This document shows, piece by piece, positions 35,328 through 43,888 of a stretch of DNA of 64,000 nt (within the stretch, counting starts at the first letter, position 1; every line of letters begins with the position of its first letter). The translations under genes and the position numbers were made by a program. Source of the DNA: Pantoea cypripedii (GTDB lineage Bacteria; Pseudomonadota; Gammaproteobacteria; Enterobacterales; Enterobacteriaceae); NCBI RefSeq assembly GCF_002095535.1, contig NZ_MLJI01000001.1, positions 2,593,832 through 2,657,831 of the forward strand, read 5' to 3'. Under the pieces are notes generated by a model. It searched no databases and was not told where the DNA came from. It worked only from the letters and a program-made list of their open reading frames with translations.

Positions 35328-36089
35328 TTAGTTGAGCACCGAAGAGACCAGCAGTTGTGTATAAGGGTGATGCGGATCGTCCAGCACCCGATCGGTGAGG
35401 CCGCTTTCCACTACCCTGCCCTGTTTCATCACCAGCAGACGATGCGCCAGCAGGCGTGCCACGCCGAGATCGTGGGTGACAATCACCACCGCCAGATTAA
35501 GTTCGCGTACCAGGGTGCGCAGCAAATCCAGCAGACGTGCCTGCACGGATACATCCAGCCCACCGGTAGGTTCATCCATAAACACCAGCGACGGTTGGGT
35601 GACGAGGTTGCGCGCAATCTGCAAACGCTGCTGCATCCCGCCAGAGAAGGTGGTTGGCAGGTCGTCGATACGACCCGCCGGGATCTCCACATCCTGCAAC
35701 CAGCGCATTGCCTCCGCGCGGATATTGCCGTAATGGCGCTGTCCAACCGCCATTAAACGCTCGCCGATATTGCCGCCTGCCGTCACCTGCGGACGCAGGC
35801 CGTCAAGCGGATGCTGATGGACCACGCCCCACTCGGTGCGCAGCAGGCGACGCCGGTCGCTCTCGCTCAGCTGGTACAGGTCCTGATTGCGATAAATAAT
35901 GTTGCCCTGCTGTGGCGCTAAGCGTGCCGACAGGCTGCGCAGCAGCGTGGTTTTGCCGGAACCGGATTCGCCGACAATCCCCAGCACTTCGCCGGGATAA
36001 AGTTCAAAACTGACCTCCTCAAAGCCTTTGCCAGGCGCGTAAAGGTGAGTGAGGTTATTGACCGCAAGCAGCGGCTGTTCACTGTGCAT
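35328..36089 (-). CDS. phnK: C-P lyase complex ATP-binding protein PhnK
   Basis: The 253-residue ABC-type ATPase has Walker A GESGSGKT at 40-47, signature [15 protein letters not shown] and Walker [12 protein letters not shown]. In E. coli it docks on the PhnGHIJ core. ATG 36089 has AGGAA and overlaps the phnJ end by 11 bases; the longer reading to 36158 is rejected. Confidence 0.94.
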   Translation of the reverse strand: MHSEQPLLAVNNLTHLYAPGKGFEEVSFELYPGEVLGIVGESGSGKTTLLRSLSARLAPQQGNIIYRNQDLYQLSESDRRRLLRTEWGVVHQHPLDGLRPQVTAGGNIGERLMAVGQRHYGNIRAEAMRWLQDVEIPAGRIDDLPTTFSGGMQQRLQIARNLVTQPSLVFMDEPTGGLDVSVQARLLDLLRTLVRELNLAVVIVTHDLGVARLLAHRLLVMKQGRVVESGLTDRVLDDPHHPYTQLLVSSVLN

Positions 36090-36930
36090 GCTGTTGTTCC
36101 TGCTGCTGGTGGCAAAAATCGGTATCGGAGCAGACAAACATGCGCGTACCGGCGTCATCCATCACCACTTCATCGAGATAGCTGTGACGTGAACCGCACA
36201 GCGCACAGGGTTGATCCCACTGTTGTACGCTGAACGGGTGATCGTCGAAGTCGAGGCTTTCCACTTTGGTATACGGCGGCAGCGCATAGATGCGTTTCTC
36301 ACGCCCGGCACCAAACAATTGCAGCGCGGGCATCATATGCATCTTCGGGTTGTCGAATTTGGGGATCGGTGAGGGGTCCATCACATAGCGATCGTTGACC
36401 TTCACCGGGTAGGCGTAAGTGGTGGCGATATGGCCGTAGCGGGCGATATCTTCATACAGTTTCACCTGCATGATGCCGTACTCTTCCAGCGCGTGCATGG
36501 TGCGGGTTTCGGTCTCACGCGGTTCGATAAAACGCAGCGGTTCCGGAATCGGCACCTGAAAAATCAGCACCTGATCTTCCTCCAGCGGCGTTTCCGGGAT
36601 GCGGTGGCGTGTCTGGATCAGCGTGGCATCCACGGTGCGTTCCGTGGTGGCCGCACCGCTGACACGCTGGAAGAAGCGACGGATCGACACCGCGTTGGTG
36701 GTATCGTCTGCGCCCTGGTCAATCACCTTCAGCACGTCCTGATCGCCAATGATGCTGGCGGTGATCTGAATCCCGCCAGTGCCCCAGCCATAGGGCATCG
36801 GCATTTCGCGTCCGGCAAACGGCACCTGATAACCGGGAATGGCAACCGCTTTGAGGATGGCGCGGCGGATGGTGCGTTTGGTTTGCTCATCCAGATAGCC
36901 GCTGTTATAACCGCTCAGTTCACTCATCAT
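36079..36930 (-). CDS. phnJ: Carbon-phosphorus lyase radical-SAM enzyme PhnJ
   Basis: The 283-residue protein carries the unusual iron-sulfur cysteines of PhnJ: C242 and C245 (CALCG), C267 and C273 (CSDTDFC), in the same spacing as E. coli, and G33 in the glycyl-radical position region (AIPGYQVP). It cleaves the C-P bond, releasing the alkane. Start ATG 36930 (or 36927) follows AGGAG and overlaps phnI. Confidence 0.97.
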   Translation of the reverse strand: MMSELSGYNSGYLDEQTKRTIRRAILKAVAIPGYQVPFAGREMPMPYGWGTGGIQITASIIGDQDVLKVIDQGADDTTNAVSIRRFFQRVSGAATTERTVDATLIQTRHRIPETPLEEDQVLIFQVPIPEPLRFIEPRETETRTMHALEEYGIMQVKLYEDIARYGHIATTYAYPVKVNDRYVMDPSPIPKFDNPKMHMMPALQLFGAGREKRIYALPPYTKVESLDFDDHPFSVQQWDQPCALCGSRHSYLDEVVMDDAGTRMFVCSDTDFCHQQQEQQHAQ

Positions 36931-37996
36931 TCTGCTCCTGCTGCTGTTGGCGCAGCCGCTTGAGCAGCTCCAGCTCCGCCTGGAAATCGACGTAGTGCGG
37001 CAACTTCAGGTGCGAGACAAAGCCCGCGGCTTCAACGTTGTCGGCGTGGGCCAGCACAAACTCTTCGTCCTGCGCCGGGCTGGTGATGCGTTCCTGGTAC
37101 TCGCGGGTTTGCAGCGCGCGATCCACCAGCGCCATCGCCATCGCTTTACGCTCGGTACGGCCAAATACCAGGCCGTAACCACGGGTAAATTGCGGTGGGT
37201 TATCGTCCTGAGAGGCGAAGCCGTTGACCATCTCACATTCGGTCAGCAGGATTTCGCCAATCTCAATCTCGAAACCCAGTTCTTCCGGGCAGATGGCGAC
37301 GCTGAGATAGCCAGTGCGGATCTCACCGGCGAACGGATGGTTGCGGCCATAACCACGCTGGGTCGAATAGCCCAGCGCCAGCAGAAAACCTTCATCACCG
37401 CGCACCAGCTGTTGCAGACGCGCGGCGCGCGAGGCCGGAAATGATGGCGGTTCACGGGTGATGTCACACGGCTCGCTGCCATCATCTTCCTCACGCGTGG
37501 CCAGCCCTTCGGCGGTCATCATGCTGAACATATGCGGACAATGCTGCGGCAGCGCCTGGTCGTCACGCGCGGCTGACGGAGTTTCACCGTTCGCCAGCAG
37601 GGTGAAATCCAGCAGGCGGTGGCTGTAATCATAGGTCGGGCCAAGTACCTGGCCGCCGGGCAGATCTTTGTACACTGCCGAAATACGACGCTCGATACGC
37701 ATCGCATCGGTGTCTAACGCCAGGCTGTCCGCCAGGCGTGGCAACGTGGTGCGATAGGCGCGCAGCAGGAAAATCGCTTCCACCAAATCGCCACTCGCCT
37801 GCTTGATGGCCAGCGCCGCCAGCTGTGGATCATAGATGCCGCCTTCGGTCATCACGCGGTCCACTGCCAGCCCCAGCTGTTCAGCCAACTGGTCACATTG
37901 CAGTTCCGCCAGCGCACGATCGCCACGACGTAAATCGGCCTGTAATTGATGGGCGCTGGCTATCGCCTTTTCGCCCCCTTTCACCGCCACGTACAT
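36920..37996 (-). CDS. phnI: C-P lyase core subunit PhnI
   Basis: The 358-residue protein matches PhnI (start MYVAVKGGEKAIASAH). With PhnG, H and L it transfers the phosphonate to the ribose of ATP, displacing adenine. ATG 37996 shares one base with the phnH stop; the few upstream codons in frame are ignored. Confidence 0.96.
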   Translation of the reverse strand: MYVAVKGGEKAIASAHQLQADLRRGDRALAELQCDQLAEQLGLAVDRVMTEGGIYDPQLAALAIKQASGDLVEAIFLLRAYRTTLPRLADSLALDTDAMRIERRISAVYKDLPGGQVLGPTYDYSHRLLDFTLLANGETPSAARDDQALPQHCPHMFSMMTAEGLATREEDDGSEPCDITREPPSFPASRAARLQQLVRGDEGFLLALGYSTQRGYGRNHPFAGEIRTGYLSVAICPEELGFEIEIGEILLTECEMVNGFASQDDNPPQFTRGYGLVFGRTERKAMAMALVDRALQTREYQERITSPAQDEEFVLAHADNVEAAGFVSHLKLPHYVDFQAELELLKRLRQQQQEQNDE

Positions 37997-38571
37997 CAGC
38001 ACACCTCCACGTCAGTGGTACGCGGCAACGCCATCATCGCTTCGCCACAGGTGAAAATCAGATCGACGCCCTGCGGGAACGGATGCGGGCGTTCACGCAG
38101 ATAATGAAGAATCGCCGCAGGCAGCTGGGGGGCGATGGCACGCGGTTCACGCAGGCCCGGCCCGGACAGACGCAGCGTCAGACCACCATTGAGCGACGGC
38201 ACTTCAATAATCAGCGTGGTGCTTTTTTCCGGTGACAGGTTGTCACCGGCTGCGAAATGCGCCGGATCAGGGTTGGCGCTGGCATGGGTCAGGGCAAAGG
38301 GAGCATCGCGCTCGCTGACAATCGGTACACCGGTATGGAAACGCAGGTTGCTGCGCAGGATCTCGTTATCAATCTTCTCATCCAGCCACAGGGCACTTTC
38401 CTGATCGACCAGCGTCAGCAGCACCGCAGTGGCCGCCGGTGACAGATCGCCCCAGCCCTGCGCCAGCGGCAATGCCACCATCACGCCCGGCTCACTCATC
38501 GCTTTCAGAATGCGACGGAAAGCGCGCTGCGCATCAGCCACCGGATGGTTAAAACTTGCCAGTAATGTCAT
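37996..38571 (-). CDS. phnH: C-P lyase core subunit PhnH
   Basis: The 191-residue protein has the PhnH N-terminus F-x-PVADAQRAFRRILKAMS and matches family length. It is a structural subunit of the PhnGHIJ core. One-base overlaps with phnG and phnI indicate translational coupling. Confidence 0.95.
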   Translation of the reverse strand: MTLLASFNHPVADAQRAFRRILKAMSEPGVMVALPLAQGWGDLSPAATAVLLTLVDQESALWLDEKIDNEILRSNLRFHTGVPIVSERDAPFALTHASANPDPAHFAAGDNLSPEKSTTLIIEVPSLNGGLTLRLSGPGLREPRAIAPQLPAAILHYLRERPHPFPQGVDLIFTCGEAMMALPRTTDVEVC

Positions 38572-39017
38572 CAGTTATCTCCGCGAACCAGCGTAAAGAA
38601 ATCCACTTTGGAGCTGGCGATTTCGCGTGCGCGCAGCTGACGCTGCTCTTCACGCAGGGCCGCCAGCGGGGCAATTATTTTTTCTTCGATCAGCGCCTGG
38701 GTTTCCGGCTGCTGTAATAAGGCATCGATCAAGGCGCAACGCTCGGCATGGGCTTTATCGCGTCCCAGCACATAGCTGAACCCGAGGGTGCCATCGTGCA
38801 GTTTCACCACTGCACGCGTCACCGTGGCATCGCCCATCACAAAGCGCTTGCCACTGCCCCCCATGCGCGCCTGCAAACGGGTCAAACCGGTTTCCGCCGG
38901 ACGCACCCGCTCAAAGCTCGGGTTGAGACGGAGCGGGTGCCAGTGCGCGTCAAGCTGGCTGGCTTCGCTGTGAGCCAGCACCGACATCCAGTGCTGACGG
39001 GCCGTAGGTTGTTTCAT
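38571..39017 (-). CDS. phnG: C-P lyase core subunit PhnG
   Basis: The 148-residue protein matches PhnG ('RQHWMSVLAHSEASQLDAHW'). It is part of the PhnGHIJ core. Its ATG overlaps the phnF stop (TAATG). Confidence 0.95.
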   Translation of the reverse strand: MKQPTARQHWMSVLAHSEASQLDAHWHPLRLNPSFERVRPAETGLTRLQARMGGSGKRFVMGDATVTRAVVKLHDGTLGFSYVLGRDKAHAERCALIDALLQQPETQALIEEKIIAPLAALREEQRQLRAREIASSKVDFFTLVRGDN

Positions 39018-39736
39018 TAGTGCTCCAGGGTCAGTTCAATCATGTCGCCACGCGTCAGGCTGACGGAGTATTCCGCTACCTGGCCGTCGCTGTTTTTATT
39101 CAGGGTGCGTACGCACAGCACCGGCGACTGCAAAGCAATCTCCAGCTGCTGGCACTCTTTGGCCTGCGCACGGCGGGTGCTGATACGGGTCTGCGCGCGG
39201 GTCAGTTGCAGACCGGTGTGCTGCTGTAAATAGTCGTGCAGCGAACCGCTGTGAAACTGTTGCAGCGCTGGCCACCAGCTCAGCTCAGACAGGTAATGGT
39301 TGATGACGCAGACCGGTACGCCGTTAACGCGACGCAGGGTACGCAAATGAATAACGTTATCCCCTTCTCTGATGCCAAGGGCGCTGGCGACGTCACTGCT
39401 GGCAGGACGCAGCACCGCCAGCAGACGCTCGCTGGTGGGATGGCTACCCTGCTCCAGCAGGTTCTGACTGAAGCGGGCCTGCGCGTGCAGTGGATAGTCA
39501 TACGGACGCATCAACACCAGGATGCCGACGCCATGACGCCGTTGTAGCAGCCCTTTGTTAACCAGCTCGTCTACCGCACGGCGCAGCGTGTGGCGATTGA
39601 CTTCATAATGTGCCGCCAGCTGTTGTTCGGAAGGCAAGTAATCGCCGCAGCGATAGCGTTCCTGTAGCGCCTGCTCCAGTTGGGCGGCGACCGCCTGATA
39701 TACAGTGGTCGGATGTCTGGATATCTCCATCACCAT
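39017..39736 (-). CDS. phnF: Phosphonate operon GntR-family regulator PhnF
   Basis: The 239-residue regulator has an N-terminal GntR winged helix (LPSEQQLAAHYEVNRHTLRRAVDELV) and a C-terminal UTRA effector domain. ATG 39736 with GAGG upstream is preferred over the TTG at 39739. It is the first gene of phnFGHIJKLMN and likely modulates it in addition to PhoB. Confidence 0.93.
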   Translation of the reverse strand: MVMEISRHPTTVYQAVAAQLEQALQERYRCGDYLPSEQQLAAHYEVNRHTLRRAVDELVNKGLLQRRHGVGILVLMRPYDYPLHAQARFSQNLLEQGSHPTSERLLAVLRPASSDVASALGIREGDNVIHLRTLRRVNGVPVCVINHYLSELSWWPALQQFHSGSLHDYLQQHTGLQLTRAQTRISTRRAQAKECQQLEIALQSPVLCVRTLNKNSDGQVAEYSVSLTRGDMIELTLEH

Positions 39737-39811
39737 CAATACCTCGCTCGCGTAAGGTTGTGGAATCGCAGCCAGAGGTGCTGCGGGATGGCGACTACCT
39801 TGACGCAGGCA

Positions 39812-39841
39812 AATGACAAATCCGTGACGCCTCAGTGACGT
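39812..39841 (-). promoter_or_regulatory. Pho box upstream of phnF
   Basis: GTCA units recur at exact 11-base steps on the minus strand (TGAC on the plus strand at 39814, 39825 and 39836), giving CGTCACT, CGTCACG and TGTCATT. This fits tandem PhoB half-sites about 80-100 bases before the phnF start. Confidence 0.6.
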
Positions 39842-40012
39842 GCTGATGAATTTGCTTTAAGGCAGCAGGATGCGAGTGATTCAGGTGGGAATTTAATAAA
39901 AAATTTTTAACTGTTGCCTTTGTGACATTGTTCAAAAAAATATCGGTCATTTTCATCACATTTACGCTTCCCTTGCGTAATGCAGCTTTCCTGACTTCTG
40001 CTAAGTTAGAAC

Positions 40013-42202
40013 ATGACTCCTCCTTGTTACGCGACCTATAAAATGATTAATACAATCAAACTGTCAGACGGTTTTCGGCGCAATTTTGTGCGTGAAGTGA
40101 TCCTGCCGTTAGTGGCGATTCTGGTGCTGACCTTTGCCGGTGCCGGTGCTGGCCTGTTCTGGGGCACCCGGCTGACCAATAACGAAGCGCAGGAACAGCA
40201 GCAACGCATGATCGAGGCCTCATTTGAACAAAGCCTGGCGGAGCATTTGCGCCAGCTGCGCAGCCTGACGCGCTGGACACCGCTGGCTAATCAGCTGGAT
40301 TTATCGCAACCGGATCAGAGCTGGCTGGATGAGAACGTCGGCAGCTGGTTGTATGAAATGTTCGACCATGAGCTGGTATTGATACTGGGGCAGGATAATC
40401 AGCGGGTTGAGGTGTGGCGTAATGGCCAGCAGGTGCCGGATCGCCAGGTGGGGCCACAGGTACAGGCGATGCTCGACAGCACGCTGCTGCGTGTCGGTGA
40501 TCATCCCGCCGATCGCGCTGATTTTGTGCGCATTGGCGACCGCGCCGCCTCAATCGCGGTGGGTGACATCAGCCGTGATGCCAGTCAGACGGGACACTAT
40601 CGGCTGGTGAGCGTGAAATATCTCGACGACGGTTATCTGAACCGGCTGGCGACGCGCAGCCAGCTGCGGCAGTTGCATTTCAGCGGCAGCACACCGCAGC
40701 CCAATGACCGGGCGCATTATCTGCTGAACTCGCAACAAGGCGACCCGGTGGGCTATATCAGCTGGGAGCCAGACCGCCCCGGCGCGCAGATGTTGCGCAC
40801 CATCGGCCCGTCCACCCTGCTGTCAGTGCTGATGATTACCCTGGTGTGCCTGTTTATGGTCCGGCGTATCTGGACCTCATCACTGAATCTGTCGCAATCC
40901 CTGCTCAGGCTGGGGGCCAGCGAAGCGCAGGCGCAGCATCTGGCGTTTCATGATGTGCTCACCGGCCTGCCCAACCGGTCGCTGGTGGAGGACCGGCTCA
41001 GCCAGGCGCTGGCGATGGCGGCACGTTATGACCACCGCGTGGCGTTGTTGCTGATCGATCTCGATCGTTTTAAAAACATCAATGATACCTACGGCCACCA
41101 CGCGGGCGATGATTTGATTATCGAAGTCGGGCATCGGCTGACCGGTCTGGTGCGCGCCAGCGATACCGTTGGCCGCATCGGTGGAGATGAATTCATTATC
41201 GTGATGCCGGATGTGGAAAATATCGGCCAGGTGCAAACAGTGGCGAAACGCATCATCGGCGCGCTGAGTGAACCTTACCATTTGTTCGGCAGTGAAGCCT
41301 GGATTGGGGCCAGTATCGGCCTGGCACTGGCACCAAAAGATGGGCTGGATCGCCAGGAATTGATGCGCAAAGCGGATATCGCGTTGTATGAAGCGAAAAA
41401 CGGCGGACGCGGTCAGTATCGCCAGTTTGAGCGGGCGATGGATGAATCGCTGCGCACCCGCCAGCAAATCGCCGCCGATCTGCGCCAGGCGTTGTTGCAT
41501 TACGACGGTCTGGCGGTGTGGTATCAACCCTTAATGGAGATCAGTGGCCAGCGTGTGGTGGGGGTGGAAGCGCTGTTACGCTGGCAGCATCCCACCCGTG
41601 GCGAGGTGGTTCCCGGCGAGTTTATTGCTATCGCGGAAGAGACCGGGCTGATTATCCCACTCGGCGAGTGGGTGCTGCGCGAAGCCTGCAAAACCTCGCT
41701 ACGCATGCCGCAGTTGATCGTCGCCGTTAACGTTTCGCCAGTACAGTTCCGCGCCAGTGGCTTTGTCGAGCGGATGATTGATATCGTGCAGTCCGAGGGG
41801 GCCGATCCGCAGCGCATGGAGCTGGAAATCACCGAAGGGGTGTTGATCGAGGATGAGCATGAGGCACGCAACAACATCATCGCGTTACGCAATGCCGGTT
41901 TCCGCATCGCGCTGGATGATTTCGGCACCGGCTATTCCAGCCTGAATTACCTCAGCACTTTCCCGGTGGACAAAATCAAGATCGACCGCTCCTTTACGCA
42001 GTCATTAGGGGTGGCGCAGAATTCGGCGGCGATTATTGAATCGGTGGTGCGCCTCGGCCACGCCATGGGGTTAATGGTCACCGCCGAAGGGGTGGAAACC
42101 GAAGGCCAGATGAGCGCGCTGGCCGACGCCGGCTGTAATCAATTGCAGGGTTATCTGTTCAGCCAGGCCGTGCCGATCGAGGAAATTGAAAGGATGGTGT
42201 GA
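40013..42202 (+). CDS. Membrane GGDEF-EAL protein (c-di-GMP cyclase/phosphodiesterase)
   Basis: The 729-residue protein has TM1 at about 28-50, a CHASE4-like periplasmic sensor (about 52-262), TM2 at about 265-284, a GGDEF domain with intact GGDEF at 390-394 and an I-site RASD at 381-384, and an EAL domain with EALLRW at 519-524, ELEITEGVL, DDFGTGYSSL and TAEGVETEGQ. Both catalytic motifs look intact, so it could make or degrade c-di-GMP depending on signal. The start is ATG 40013 with weak ribosome signal; ATG 40043 is an alternative. It is a single-gene unit divergent from phnF. Confidence 0.92.
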   Translation: MTPPCYATYKMINTIKLSDGFRRNFVREVILPLVAILVLTFAGAGAGLFWGTRLTNNEAQEQQQRMIEASFEQSLAEHLRQLRSLTRWTPLANQLDLSQPDQSWLDENVGSWLYEMFDHELVLILGQDNQRVEVWRNGQQVPDRQVGPQVQAMLDSTLLRVGDHPADRADFVRIGDRAASIAVGDISRDASQTGHYRLVSVKYLDDGYLNRLATRSQLRQLHFSGSTPQPNDRAHYLLNSQQGDPVGYISWEPDRPGAQMLRTIGPSTLLSVLMITLVCLFMVRRIWTSSLNLSQSLLRLGASEAQAQHLAFHDVLTGLPNRSLVEDRLSQALAMAARYDHRVALLLIDLDRFKNINDTYGHHAGDDLIIEVGHRLTGLVRASDTVGRIGGDEFIIVMPDVENIGQVQTVAKRIIGALSEPYHLFGSEAWIGASIGLALAPKDGLDRQELMRKADIALYEAKNGGRGQYRQFERAMDESLRTRQQIAADLRQALLHYDGLAVWYQPLMEISGQRVVGVEALLRWQHPTRGEVVPGEFIAIAEETGLIIPLGEWVLREACKTSLRMPQLIVAVNVSPVQFRASGFVERMIDIVQSEGADPQRMELEITEGVLIEDEHEARNNIIALRNAGFRIALDDFGTGYSSLNYLSTFPVDKIKIDRSFTQSLGVAQNSAAIIESVVRLGHAMGLMVTAEGVETEGQMSALADAGCNQLQGYLFSQAVPIEEIERMV

Positions 42203-42211
42203 GGGTTAATT

Positions 42212-42223
42212 GCGCGATAAATC
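42212..42223 (-). repeat. Truncated REP before the RAYT-flanking REPIN
   Basis: GCGCGATAAATC is half a REP, followed after 10 bases by a complete one, just after the GGDEF-EAL stop. Confidence 0.6.
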
Positions 42224-42233
42224 ACAAAACATT

Positions 42234-42296
42234 GCGCGATAAATCGCGCCGCTACGGCAACGTGCATATTTTTTGTAGCGGCGCGATTTATCGCGC
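42234..42296. repeat. REPIN, left flank of the RAYT gene
   Basis: REP copies at 42234-42255 and 42275-42296 face each other. The spacer (GGCAACGTGCATATTTTTT) is identical to that of the right-flank REPIN except one base. The leading ACATT is shared as well. Confidence 0.93.
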
Positions 42297-42399
42297 GGTA
42301 GTTATCAATATTTACTGGAATCTGCCACGCAGAATGGCAAGCAAACAATGGACTGCCACGTTGTTTCTGACAGCATGCTCCGGCAACAAGGAGGTCAAC

Positions 42400-42840
42400 A
42401 TGCCACGTCGAAAAAACCTGCGCTTACCAGATTATGACTACTGCACAATGGGTGCTTATTTTATTACCCTGGTCACTCGTTTACGCACGCCATTATTTGG
42501 TCATATCATGAATACCCGATTAATCAGTAGCCGCCTGGGCGATATTGCCGGGCATGAATGGAAGGCTTTGCCCTCGCGTATTCCCGGGTTAACGCTGGAT
42601 GCATTCGTTCTGATGCCGAACCATCTGCATGGCATCCTGTGGCTGGGAGAAAACAAACACTGTCCGCTGTCACGCATTATTGCGTTATATAAAGCAGGGG
42701 TAACCCGGCGCTGCGGACAAAAAATCTGGCAATTTAATTTCTATGAGCGAGTCATTCGTGACGAGCGGGAATTGTATTTTGTGCGGCAATATATTGAGCA
42801 AAACCCGTTACGCTGGGAGTTGGATCGTTATTTTTTATAA
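42400..42840 (+). CDS. REP-associated tyrosine transposase (RAYT, TnpA-REP)
   Basis: The 146-residue protein has the IS200/IS605-like HUH fold signatures: H75-L-H77 in LMPNHLHGILW and the catalytic tyrosine Y115 in FYERVIRDERELYFVRQYI, ending in QNPLRWELDRY. RAYTs cleave single-stranded REP hairpins and are held to mobilise REPINs. ATG 42400 follows a perfect AAGGAGG; longer in-frame starts run into the REPIN. REPINs lie on both sides, as expected for a RAYT and its own REP family. It appears intact. Confidence 0.92.
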   Translation: MPRRKNLRLPDYDYCTMGAYFITLVTRLRTPLFGHIMNTRLISSRLGDIAGHEWKALPSRIPGLTLDAFVLMPNHLHGILWLGENKHCPLSRIIALYKAGVTRRCGQKIWQFNFYERVIRDERELYFVRQYIEQNPLRWELDRYFL

Positions 42841-42865
42841 TTCCGTGACAAACCGCAAAAACATT

Positions 42866-42928
42866 GCGCGATAAATCGCGCCGCTACGGCAACGTGTATA
42901 TTTTTTGTAGCGGCGCGATTTATCGCGC
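42866..42928. repeat. REPIN, right flank of the RAYT gene
   Basis: REP copies at 42866-42887 and 42907-42928 with spacer GGCAACGTGTATATTTTTT, one base different from the left-flank REPIN. Together they bracket the RAYT as direct repeats of about 65 bases. Confidence 0.93.
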
Positions 42929-42941
42929 GAAATATTAAATA

Positions 42942-43784
42942 TTATTGCGGAAAATCCGTATCAACCGAAGTTTGTTTCCATGCCTCGACCTGCGCCAGCC
43001 GTTCTTTCAGTTTGTTGGTCACCGCGTCATAGCCCCAGGCCCCCATCACCAGATGACGCGGTGGGTTGGGGTTTTCGGTGATGGCAATCATCGCGCTGGC
43101 GGCGCGTGCCGGATCGCCCGCCTGGGTGCCGCTGTATTCAGAGGTCGCTTTCATACGCGCAGCGGCGGTTTCGGCATACTCCGGCAGCTTGCTCGGCGTC
43201 TGATGCAATGAACGCCCTGCCCAGTCGGTACGGAACGGGCCGGGTTCGACGCAGGTGACGTGAATACCCAGCGGGGCGGTTTCCAGCGCCAGTGAATCGG
43301 ACCAGCCCTCCACCGCGTGTTTGCTGGCGGAGTAATAACCCGAGCTGGCAAACCCCATAAATCCGGCCACTGAGGTGATATTGATAATGTGCCCGCTGCG
43401 TGCCTGACGCATCGCTGGCAGGATGGCGCGGGTCAGCGCAAATAAACCAAACACGTTGGCATCAAACTGGGCACGAATTTCCTGATCCTCGCCCTCTTCT
43501 ATCGAACTCTGATAACCGTATCCGGCGTTGTTGACCAGCACATCAATGGTGCCGAACGTTGCCAGCGCTTTGGCTACGGCAGCATCAATGCTGGCCTGCT
43601 GCGTGACATCCAGCGCCACCGCCAGCGCATTGCTGTGCCCTTCAACCAGATCCTGCACTTTCCCCGGATCGCGTGCCGTCACCACGGTATGGAAACCACG
43701 CGCAATCGCCTGCTGCGCCAGTTCACGACCAAAGCCGGTGGAGCAGCCGGAAATAAACCATACGGGATGTTTTGCTGTTGCCAT
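42942..43784 (-). CDS. Short-chain dehydrogenase/reductase
   Basis: The 280-residue classical SDR has SGCSTGFG near residues 12-19, NNAG, and the active-site SVAGFMGFASSGYYSASK pattern (Y-x3-K). It is of the common 'SDR with oxidoreductase/retinol-like' group; substrate unknown. It stands alone between the RAYT locus and hyuB. Confidence 0.9.
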   Translation of the reverse strand: MATAKHPVWFISGCSTGFGRELAQQAIARGFHTVVTARDPGKVQDLVEGHSNALAVALDVTQQASIDAAVAKALATFGTIDVLVNNAGYGYQSSIEEGEDQEIRAQFDANVFGLFALTRAILPAMRQARSGHIINITSVAGFMGFASSGYYSASKHAVEGWSDSLALETAPLGIHVTCVEPGPFRTDWAGRSLHQTPSKLPEYAETAAARMKATSEYSGTQAGDPARAASAMIAITENPNPPRHLVMGAWGYDAVTNKLKERLAQVEAWKQTSVDTDFPQ

Positions 43785-43888
43785 GCTGAGACTCTCCTGA
43801 AAAGATCAGACGCCCGATGGACACGCCATCGGGCAAAGAGGTTAAGCCTGGCAGGAAAGCCGCAACGGTTTTAGCGTGTTGTGCGTCA

